Source: a virus. From it: DNA of 64,000 nucleotides. The DNA lies in IMG/VR virus record IMGVR_UViG_3300034061_003397, positions 1 through 64,000 of that record. One strand, written 5' to 3'. The notes under the pieces are model-generated. The model worked only from the letters and a program-made list of their open reading frames with translations. It was not told the DNA's origin and did no database searches. Below are positions 16,432-23,506 of this stretch, in pieces (position 1 is the stretch's first letter; every line of letters starts with the position of its first letter). Made by a program: the position numbers and the translations under genes.

Positions 16432-16439
16432 ATATTTAT
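16432..16439 (+). promoter_or_regulatory. ATATTTAT motif, candidate late promoter
   Basis: The octamer is 5 nt before the ATG at 16445, and no Shine-Dalgarno sequence is present. Confidence 0.4.
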
Positions 16440-16444
16440 AATAG

Positions 16445-18292
16445 ATGAACTTTAGATCTATTGTAAATGATATTTGTTGTGATTCCCGTATAAAAGATGG
16501 TGTTCTCAGATTAGAGAACCCAGATCACGTTTTTATTGTACAGGAGTATTTGGAAAAAGCTGGTTACGCTCTTAACGAGATTGTTGATAAGACCGCTAAT
16601 TTATTTGAAGCTGGTAGATTTCCTGATCGTCAGGCTTATAATAAAGATGGTATACTAGTAACATTTCCAAGCAAAGAGTACAGAGATCGTGCTGTAAATA
16701 AGGGTACACACTTTGCGGAAAATCCAAAAAAGGCTCAAGCAAACATATTTTCTGCGCCGGGAGATTTATCATCAGTTGGTGCTACTGAAGAAAAACCAAA
16801 AGAAAAACCTGACACTATATCAGTAGATAAAGAAGTTCAAAAAGGTGTAGAGGCCGATGATAGAGTTGATAATAGAACTCCGAAAGAAAAACAACAAGAT
16901 GCCGTTGCAAATATTGCAATATTGCAAGGACAAACCCCATTGGTTAATTATAGTGTAGATGAAGCTATGAAGTATGGTTTCTATAGAAAGGGAATGCTTT
17001 GGTTTAATACTGAAGGTCAGTTAATCGGAGAACAAGTATTTGATGAGGAACGTGGGTCGATTATATCAATAAATGAATCGTTGATATCAAGTATATTTGA
17101 TTTCATGAAAAAATCTTGGAATAAAGTTAAATCTTATTTTAAGAACGTTGTATCTGGTTTAATCGACAATGGTATGTCAGATTTACAAATAGGACAAGAA
17201 ACTGACATCATAATTCCAGCATCTATTGCAAAAGAAAAAAGTGGAATAGAATCGTCTACAGACCTGCAAAAAGAAGGTGCGATTGAAGCAATTCGTGGAA
17301 ATTATAATGAAGCTTTAACTGTTAAGTATGTCATTGAAAAAAATGACTCTCCAATCGACGTTGTTTTAACAGAACATATTGATGAAAATTATGTTATAAA
17401 AGTTGTGCAATTAGACGCTGAAGGTAAACGTTATATACCAGAACTAGAAAGCATAGTTAATGATTGGGATAAAAAACTAAGAGTTGCGGCTGGTAGTAAA
17501 TATGAAGAAGTAAAAGCAGTGATATCGTTAGCAAGTCACGATATGTCATCTTATATAATTAACGCTGTTGGTAAAAATAAAGGAAATATATTAGAAATAT
17601 TTCTTGATAATAAGTCTTTCTTGCAAGGAGCTGAATTTAAGGCGGATATCAGACTAAGAGTGAAAAAAGTCTCAGGTGAAGAGATTTTGAAAGCATATAG
17701 TCTTAAGATGTATCAAACAAAAAATGTTAATTTGGCAAATAGTACCAAAACCAGTTTGGTAAGAAATTTATGTGGAGATAACGAAGCTGATAAATTTACA
17801 AAAGAACTATCATCTGATCCAAAATTTAAACAACTCGACAAGGTTGCTAAGGAAACAAATCTTGCTGTTAAACACGCAAAGGCTGATGGTGAAGATGAAG
17901 ATTATATTAATGATTTAAGAGCAGATCGTGAAGAAGCGAGATATCCACTAAATCAATATTTAGCAGAAAAGGTATCTAATAAACTTAACTCTTTTTACAA
18001 ATCAACACCTCAAAATAAAGAAACGTTCATTAAGAATTTATTAAGATTAATGGGATACGAAGATACAGAAACTGAATTTTTAATGGCGTTGGTTGGTCCA
18101 AAACAAGTTAAAGCCGGTAAATCACAAATAATCGACAAACACCCAGCTTTAGATTTTTCCGATATTGACATCGTTAATGATCCGGGGAAGGTTAGCATTA
18201 AAATAATCAATAAGAAGACAAATAAAGTATTGATTAATTTCGTAGCAAAAGAAGGCGGAACTTTTGCTGGGTTTGTGGATGTACTATCATAA
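16445..18292 (+). CDS. Hypothetical protein, 615 aa
   Basis: I do not recognise a firm family. Residues 58-95 (GRFPDRQAYNKDGILVTFPS) look like a small conserved module seen in phage proteins. A charged, disordered linker rich in Lys/Glu/Pro follows (105-155). The central part has an amphipathic helix (SIFDFMKKSWNKVKSYFKN), and the C-terminal 330 residues are a mixed alpha/beta domain starting near GAIEAIRGNYNEALTVKYV. That opening is reminiscent of some PD-(D/E)XK-type proteins, but I cannot identify catalytic residues. A late-type motif precedes the ATG, so a virion or packaged protein is possible. The next gene follows at a TAATATG junction. Confidence 0.5.
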   Translation: MNFRSIVNDICCDSRIKDGVLRLENPDHVFIVQEYLEKAGYALNEIVDKTANLFEAGRFPDRQAYNKDGILVTFPSKEYRDRAVNKGTHFAENPKKAQANIFSAPGDLSSVGATEEKPKEKPDTISVDKEVQKGVEADDRVDNRTPKEKQQDAVANIAILQGQTPLVNYSVDEAMKYGFYRKGMLWFNTEGQLIGEQVFDEERGSIISINESLISSIFDFMKKSWNKVKSYFKNVVSGLIDNGMSDLQIGQETDIIIPASIAKEKSGIESSTDLQKEGAIEAIRGNYNEALTVKYVIEKNDSPIDVVLTEHIDENYVIKVVQLDAEGKRYIPELESIVNDWDKKLRVAAGSKYEEVKAVISLASHDMSSYIINAVGKNKGNILEIFLDNKSFLQGAEFKADIRLRVKKVSGEEILKAYSLKMYQTKNVNLANSTKTSLVRNLCGDNEADKFTKELSSDPKFKQLDKVAKETNLAVKHAKADGEDEDYINDLRADREEARYPLNQYLAEKVSNKLNSFYKSTPQNKETFIKNLLRLMGYEDTETEFLMALVGPKQVKAGKSQIIDKHPALDFSDIDIVNDPGKVSIKIINKKTNKVLINFVAKEGGTFAGFVDVLS

Positions 18293-18293
18293 T

Positions 18294-18692
18294 ATGAACG
18301 AACAAAAACAACTACTCTGTACATTTACAGATAGTCAAAAATATCAATCTGCAATACAAGGAGTCCAACAAACGTACACGTTGATAGATAATCGTATATT
18401 TGTTTTTGCTAATGAAAAGAATCTTCGGGAAATATATTTGACTTTCAATATTGTCAAGGACTTTAATAACAAATTAAAGTATCCCGGTACAATTGGTGTG
18501 CATAGAAAAAAACAAACAAACACTCTGTATACTCTTAATGCGATGAATAAATTAATTGCTGATGAGAACAATGGTGTGTTCGATAAAAACTTTCAATTGA
18601 GTTGGGATTTATACAAAGATAGTATCATTTTAATCAATGAAATCGGGGTTAAAATCGTTCCATTAAAATTATTTAATATCGTTTCTATTTGA
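18294..18692 (+). CDS. Hypothetical protein, 132 aa
   Basis: The ATG at 18294 follows the previous stop as TAATATG, a junction repeated elsewhere in this genome; an ATG 30 nt upstream in frame lies inside the preceding gene and is less likely. The sequence has a conserved-looking core VHRKKQTNTLYTLNAMNKLI and a short C-terminal beta-strand region (ILINEIGVKIVPLKLF). No enzyme motif or membrane segment. It lies directly upstream of the ssDNA-binding protein gene, which has its own promoter. Confidence 0.6.
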   Translation: MNEQKQLLCTFTDSQKYQSAIQGVQQTYTLIDNRIFVFANEKNLREIYLTFNIVKDFNNKLKYPGTIGVHRKKQTNTLYTLNAMNKLIADENNGVFDKNFQLSWDLYKDSIILINEIGVKIVPLKLFNIVSI

Positions 18693-18709
18693 TATATATT
18701 ACATGACGC

Positions 18710-18736
18710 TTGACATTGCTTTGTACCTAGTATAGA
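18710..18736 (+). promoter_or_regulatory. Sigma70-like promoter of gene 32
   Basis: TTGACA at 18710-18715 is followed by TATAGA (15-nt spacing) or TAGAGT (17-nt spacing). The predicted leader to the ATG at 18819 is about 75 nt and AT-rich, long enough for translational autoregulation of the kind known for T4 gene 32. The 126-nt gap holds nothing else I can identify. Confidence 0.5.
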
Positions 18737-18818
18737 GTGATTCAAGTTGGTTACATCTTGATTTAAGTGAATTAAGAATTAACTAATTATCAATTAAACA
18801 ATTAATAAATAAATAATT

Positions 18819-19664
18819 ATGGGACTAGACATTAGTAAGCTAAAGAGCCGTTTGAACTCACTTTCAAACACAAACCAGAAATCCAACCTAATTTGGAAGC
18901 CAAAGCCTGGTAAGCAAGTTGTTCGTATTGTACCTTACAAGTATTCCCCTGAGAATCCATTTATCGAACTTAAGTTTCACTATAACCTAAATGGTAAGAG
19001 TTATTTGAGTCCAGATAGTTTTGGTCGTCCAGATCCAATCGTTGAGTTTTCAAATCGTTTGAAGAAGACCGGCGATAAGGAAGAGTGGAAGATGGGTAAG
19101 AAGATGGAACCCAAGATGCGTACATTCGCTCCTGTCATCGTTCGTGGTGAAGAAGGAGAAGGTGTAAAGTTCTGGGGATTTGGAAAGCAAGTCTATCAAG
19201 AGCTTCTAAGCATCATCAGCGATCCTGACTTCGGTGATATTACCGATCTCACATCAGGTCGTGACATTGTTGTGGAATTCAAGACTGGTGATGAATCAGG
19301 CAAGAGTTTCCCAGAAACCAACATTCGTGTTAAACCAAATACAAGTGTTGCTGTAGATCCAACCAATTCAAGTCTACTTGATGCTCTCAAGTCTCAAGTT
19401 AACATTATGGATCTATTCCCAGAACTATCCTATGAAGAACTCAAGGATGTTATGGATAAGTGGTTGAATCCTGACGAAACCGCTGCTGATCCTGCTGTAA
19501 CAGCTACAGCAACGGACTCAGATGATGAAGCTCCGTTTCCAACCGCAGCTAAGACCGCAACAGCACCAAAGGCCGCTGTAACAGCATCTCCAACCGCAGT
19601 TAAAGCTAAGGCTGGATCAAGTGATGATGTTAACAAGGCATTTGATGATTTGTTTAACTCCTAA
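18819..19664 (+). CDS. gp32: Single-stranded DNA-binding protein gp32, 281 aa
   Basis: The N-terminus (LDISKLKSRLNSL) matches the gp32 cooperativity region. The OB-fold core includes PGKQVVRIVPYKYSPENPFI and VKFWGFGKQVYQELL, typical of T4-like gp32. The Ala/Thr/Pro-rich linker and acidic end (DDVNKAFDDLFNS) form the protein-interaction tail. The protein has no cysteine at all, so the zinc ribbon of T4 gp32 (one His and three Cys ligands) is absent. It coats ssDNA at forks and in recombination, with UvsX next door. A terminator follows. Confidence 0.9.
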   Translation: MGLDISKLKSRLNSLSNTNQKSNLIWKPKPGKQVVRIVPYKYSPENPFIELKFHYNLNGKSYLSPDSFGRPDPIVEFSNRLKKTGDKEEWKMGKKMEPKMRTFAPVIVRGEEGEGVKFWGFGKQVYQELLSIISDPDFGDITDLTSGRDIVVEFKTGDESGKSFPETNIRVKPNTSVAVDPTNSSLLDALKSQVNIMDLFPELSYEELKDVMDKWLNPDETAADPAVTATATDSDDEAPFPTAAKTATAPKAAVTASPTAVKAKAGSSDDVNKAFDDLFNS

Positions 19665-19675
19665 AAAATAAAAAT

Positions 19676-19710
19676 AAGCCGGTGGAGTTTTTATACCCCA
19701 CCGGCTTTCT
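19676..19710 (+). terminator. Terminator hairpin between gene 32 and uvsX
   Basis: AAGCCGGTGG (19676-19685) pairs perfectly with CCACCGGCTT (19698-19707) around a 12-nt loop. Only three T follow on the + strand; an A-rich tract on the 5' side would serve as the T tract in the opposite direction. Termination may be partial, allowing some readthrough into uvsX. Confidence 0.7.
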
Positions 19711-19723
19711 AGTTATATACGTT

Positions 19724-20854
19724 ATGGCAAAGAAAACAACAGAAAAAGATGATCTGCTAGAAAGATTGGCAGATGAACTCAATAAATCCAATAAAGAAGG
19801 TGGTAAAGTTGCGTTCTTTTTGGATGAACAAGAAGATCCATCAACAATTAGTGATTGGGTAAGCACTGGTTCATCAATGCTTGATTTAGCGATTAGTAAT
19901 CGTCCTCACGGCGGTTTGCCAGTGGGACGTATCGTTGAATTAACAGGCCTTGAAGGAACTGGAAAAAGTTTGGTCTGTGCGCACATTGTTGCAGATACTC
20001 AACGAAAGGGTGGTAAAGCACTATTCATTGACACAGAAAACTCTGAATCCAGAGAATTCTGGAAGAGTTTGGGAGTTGACTTGGCTAAAAGCAAGTTAAT
20101 GTATTCTCAAGCTGAGACTGTAGAAGATATCTTCGACAGAATTGAAAAAGCAATTACGTTTATCCGTAAGGATTATCCAGATTTGCTATTAACAATTATT
20201 GTTGATTCTGTCGCAGCTGCTTCTACAAAAGCAGAACTAGAAAGTGATCATGGTAAGGATGGTTATGCTACTGGTAAGTCAATTATTATTAGCAAAGCAA
20301 TGCGTAAGATTACCAACATGATTGGTCGTCAAAAGGTATTGTTGATCTTTACTAATCAGTTACGTCAAAATCTAAATGCTATGGCATTTGGTGACAAGTA
20401 TGTAGTAAGTGGTGGTAAGGCTCTAGCTTATCATTGCAGTGTTCGTGTACGTTTGAACAATACAGGCAAACTAAAGAAGGGTGAAGTTGTCATTGGTAAC
20501 GAGTGTAAAGCCGTTGTGATTAAGAATCGTATGGGTCCACCACAACGTCAGGCTGCATTTGATATCTATTATGACAGCGGAATTGCCGACTTTAGTAGTT
20601 GGATTAAAGTTATGAAAGATGCTAATCTTGTAAAACAGGGTGGTGCATATTACACGTATCAAAAGTCTGATGGTACTGAATGGAGATTCCAATCAAAGGA
20701 TTTCATTTCAACATTACAATCAGATCCAAATCTAAAGGAAGAAATTTACTTGAAGATTTGTGATGCATGTATCATGAAGTACAAAGATCCAAACAGCCAA
20801 ATCGTTGAAGATGCACAAGTATCTACAGACGAAGGCGATGCTGGCGAAGAATAA
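19724..20854 (+). CDS. uvsX: RecA-family recombinase UvsX, 376 aa
   Basis: Walker A is GLEGTGKS at residues 75-82, and Walker B is the hydrophobic strand ending in IIVDSVAA. Loop regions KVLLIFTNQLRQN and SGGKALAYHCSVRVRL fit the RecA/UvsX core. The N-terminal ISDWVSTGSSMLDLAI is a standard RecA-family opening. The protein forms filaments on ssDNA cleared of gp32 and carries out strand exchange for recombination-dependent replication and repair. The frame extends upstream through the terminator hairpin, so the ATG at 19724 is chosen. Its stop overlaps the next start (TAATG). Confidence 0.92.
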   Translation: MAKKTTEKDDLLERLADELNKSNKEGGKVAFFLDEQEDPSTISDWVSTGSSMLDLAISNRPHGGLPVGRIVELTGLEGTGKSLVCAHIVADTQRKGGKALFIDTENSESREFWKSLGVDLAKSKLMYSQAETVEDIFDRIEKAITFIRKDYPDLLLTIIVDSVAAASTKAELESDHGKDGYATGKSIIISKAMRKITNMIGRQKVLLIFTNQLRQNLNAMAFGDKYVVSGGKALAYHCSVRVRLNNTGKLKKGEVVIGNECKAVVIKNRMGPPQRQAAFDIYYDSGIADFSSWIKVMKDANLVKQGGAYYTYQKSDGTEWRFQSKDFISTLQSDPNLKEEIYLKICDACIMKYKDPNSQIVEDAQVSTDEGDAGEE

Positions 20855-21921
20855 TGAGTGGATTCACTTCCAGTGAAAAACAAAGACTGTTCTCTCTTTT
20901 TGAGAACGTAAAAGGGGGTGTCGGTGATAGTGGTATTCAAAAAACTACTAACTCCGACATCCTCTTAGTCGATGGATTAAATACTTTCATTCGTTCGTTT
21001 ATGGCTGTGCCATCGATGAATGATGATGGAATGCATACCGGAGGAATTGCTGGCTTCCTCAAGAGTATTGGTTATGCTATTAAATTAATTAATCCAACTA
21101 GAGTAATTGTCGTATTTGATGGATCAGGTGGTTCACAAAAACGTCGTAAGATTTATCCCGATTACAAAAAGGGACGTAAGACAAAAATAAAGTTCAATAG
21201 AACATATGAAGAATTAAGTTCATCTGAACTTGAACAGAAAAATCTTCAAATCGAATTGATGCGTTTGGTTAGTTATCTTGAAGTATTACCAGTAACTGTA
21301 ATGGCTATTGATAATATTGAAGCTGACGATACCATTGCATATTTGGCTGAAGATACGTTCAAGGACAGCAACGTAACTATCATGTCTACAGACAAAGACT
21401 TTTTACAATTGGCAAGCGAAAGAGTAAAGATCTGGAGTCCTGTCAAGAAGAAAATCTTTGGGTGCAAAGAAATTGTAGATGAATATGGTATTACATGCAA
21501 TAACTTTATCTTCTACAGAGTCTTGGAGGGAGACGTTAGTGATAACATTCCTGGCATTGATGGCGTTGGAATAAAGCGAGTTCTTCAGGCATATCCATTT
21601 TTGGCTGACGACAAACAAGTAACATTGCAAGAGATCTATAATTACTCTGAAAATTACAAGGGTAAGTATAAAATTTACGAACGTGTACTAGATAACAAAC
21701 TCCTAATTGAACGTAATTATGAATTGATGCAATTAAAAGCTACAAGCATTCAATCATTTACGCAGTTAAGAATTGAGGAGATAATTAAAAAACAAGTTCC
21801 TAAGATTGATAAGATGACATTCAGCAGACTTATCACTGAGGATAAAATGTGGAATAACCTACCAAACTATATGGTATGGTTGAATGAAACTTGGGGCAAA
21901 CTCAATAGTTTCGTATTGTAA
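20854..21921 (+). CDS. rnh: 5'-3' exonuclease / flap endonuclease (T4 RNase H-like), 355 aa
   Basis: The acidic metal-binding motifs of the FEN/PIN family are present: LLVDGLNTFIRSFM, VVFDGSGGSQKRR, DNIEADDTIAYLA, MSTDKDFLQL and GDVSDNIPGIDGVG (helix-hairpin-helix region). T4 RNase H is 305 aa; this is slightly longer. It should remove RNA primers and adjacent DNA from lagging-strand fragments, working with gp32. It is coupled to uvsX by a one-base overlap, without a clear Shine-Dalgarno sequence. Confidence 0.88.
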   Translation: MSGFTSSEKQRLFSLFENVKGGVGDSGIQKTTNSDILLVDGLNTFIRSFMAVPSMNDDGMHTGGIAGFLKSIGYAIKLINPTRVIVVFDGSGGSQKRRKIYPDYKKGRKTKIKFNRTYEELSSSELEQKNLQIELMRLVSYLEVLPVTVMAIDNIEADDTIAYLAEDTFKDSNVTIMSTDKDFLQLASERVKIWSPVKKKIFGCKEIVDEYGITCNNFIFYRVLEGDVSDNIPGIDGVGIKRVLQAYPFLADDKQVTLQEIYNYSENYKGKYKIYERVLDNKLLIERNYELMQLKATSIQSFTQLRIEEIIKKQVPKIDKMTFSRLITEDKMWNNLPNYMVWLNETWGKLNSFVL

Positions 21922-21948
21922 GATCGATAGTTTATAAAATAAGTTGGA

Positions 21949-21975
21949 TTCTACACACATCGGTGTAGACTAAGG
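21949..21975 (+). other. Stem-loop in the leader of the helicase gene
   Basis: TCTACAC and GTGTAGA form a 7-bp hairpin around a short ACATCG loop in the 88-nt gap before the helicase gene. No T tract follows. It may be an RNA processing or stability element. Confidence 0.35.
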
Positions 21976-22009
21976 GTGTCGTATTAACAAAACATAGAAA
22001 GAATATATC

Positions 22010-23398
22010 ATGAGCGAAAAGCATATTATTGACAACTTGAAGAAGTTTGGAAGTGAGTTTCAAGTTAAGTGTATCTCAGGTCTTGTATCCGATAGACCAT
22101 TCATTGAACGTATTAGTGACATTGTAGAAGCAGACTTCTTTGAAAGTGATGCTCACCAATGGATTGTCAAGGAAAGTATTAAGTACTTCAACGAATATCG
22201 TGATCTACCAACACTCAATGTGTTTAAGGTCAAATTGGAAGTAGTTACAAACGAGGTTCTTAAAAAGAGTATCGTAGATAATCTAAAGTCAATTTATCAA
22301 AAGATGAATGACGGCGATCTAAAGTTCATCAAGGAAGAGTTCCTTGAATTCTGTATCAATCAGAAGCTAAAGAATGCCATCATGGAAAGCGTTGACTATT
22401 TGAAGATTGGTCAGTATGAAAAGATCAAGACCAAGTTTGATGAAGCACTAAAAGCTGGTATGGAACGTAATATTGGTCATGACTATGGCGAAGACGTTGA
22501 GAAACGTATGACCGTAATGGCTCGTAGCTCTATCAATACCAAGTGGGAAGTTATTGATGGTTTGATGGATGGTGGTCTTGGACCTGGCGAACTTGGAATT
22601 ATTACAGCTTGTGCTGGTAGTGGTAAAAGCTGGGTACTATGTAAACTAGGTGCCGAGGCTATGAAACAAGGTAAAAATGTAGTTCACTTTACTCTAGAGT
22701 TGAATGAAAACTATGTTGGTCTACGATATGATGCTTGCTTCACTGGAATTGATTTCCAAAATATTCGTAACAACATCTCAACAGTTCGTGAAAAGATTGC
22801 ACAAGTGCCTGGTAAATTAATCATCAAGTACTTTCCAATCAAGACCGTATCAGCTCACAGCTTGAAAGCTCATTGTGAACGATTGGCCATGTTGGGTACC
22901 AAGGTGGATATGATTATTGTTGATTACGCAGATATTCTTCGTCCAATTAATAGTGATCGTAATAGTAACAGCTATCAAGAAGCTGGTGGTATTTATGAAG
23001 AGCTACGTGGTGTAGCTGGTGAATTGCAAGTTCCTATTTGGAGTGCTTCACAAAGTAATCGTGCTGCTATGGATGAAGATATTATTCAGGCAAATAACAT
23101 TTCTGATTCATATCGTAAGATTATGACCGCTGACTTCGTTATGTCACTAAGCCGTAAGGTTAACGATAAAGTTAGTAATACTGCACGATTCCATATCATT
23201 AAGAATCGATTCGGACCAGATGGTTTAACCTTCCCAAGTAAGATGAACGCTGGATGTGGTCAGATTGAAATATTCAGCGAATCTTCAAGAGAAGGATTGG
23301 CACTTCAAAATGAAATGATGAATGGTGAGAACCAAGTCAAGAAATTATTGAAGAATAAGTGGAACGCTCATAGCAGTTCTGAGGATGGAGACGAATAA
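22010..23398 (+). CDS. gp41: Replicative DNA helicase gp41 (DnaB family), 462 aa
   Basis: Walker A (CAGSGKS, about residue 202) follows GPGELGIITA, and Walker B-like DMIIVDYADILRP is about 100 residues later, the standard order for the RecA-like motor of DnaB/gp41. An N-terminal helical domain of about 150 residues precedes it. SASQSNRAAMDED and HIIKNRFGPDGLTF correspond to the conserved H3/H4 region and arginine finger. Length is close to T4 gp41 (475 aa). It unwinds the fork 5'-3' as a hexamer. The ATG follows an A/G-rich leader. Confidence 0.9.
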   Translation: MSEKHIIDNLKKFGSEFQVKCISGLVSDRPFIERISDIVEADFFESDAHQWIVKESIKYFNEYRDLPTLNVFKVKLEVVTNEVLKKSIVDNLKSIYQKMNDGDLKFIKEEFLEFCINQKLKNAIMESVDYLKIGQYEKIKTKFDEALKAGMERNIGHDYGEDVEKRMTVMARSSINTKWEVIDGLMDGGLGPGELGIITACAGSGKSWVLCKLGAEAMKQGKNVVHFTLELNENYVGLRYDACFTGIDFQNIRNNISTVREKIAQVPGKLIIKYFPIKTVSAHSLKAHCERLAMLGTKVDMIIVDYADILRPINSDRNSNSYQEAGGIYEELRGVAGELQVPIWSASQSNRAAMDEDIIQANNISDSYRKIMTADFVMSLSRKVNDKVSNTARFHIIKNRFGPDGLTFPSKMNAGCGQIEIFSESSREGLALQNEMMNGENQVKKLLKNKWNAHSSSEDGDE

Positions 23399-23404
23399 TT
23401 CATA

Positions 23405-23456
23405 GTTGTGACTATAAAAAAAGTATCAAAAAAAACTTAAAAAAGTTAGTCACAAC
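23405..23456 (+). other. Long-loop inverted repeat between gp41 and nrdA
   Basis: GTTGTGACTA (23405-23414) and TAGTCACAAC (23447-23456) are perfect 10-bp arms around a 32-nt A-rich loop, which itself contains AACTT...AAGTT. It lies 50 nt upstream of the nrdA start. It could be an operator, an mRNA-stabilising hairpin or an attenuator; there is no T tract. Confidence 0.45.
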
Positions 23457-23506
23457 ATGGATCAAAGAGACTATTGAAGGATAGTTATCTTTTACCAATA
23501 TATTTT

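Noticed and set aside
23458-23478. Six-codon leader peptide before nrdA
   Set aside because: No Shine-Dalgarno sequence or conserved feature; such short frames are expected by chance.
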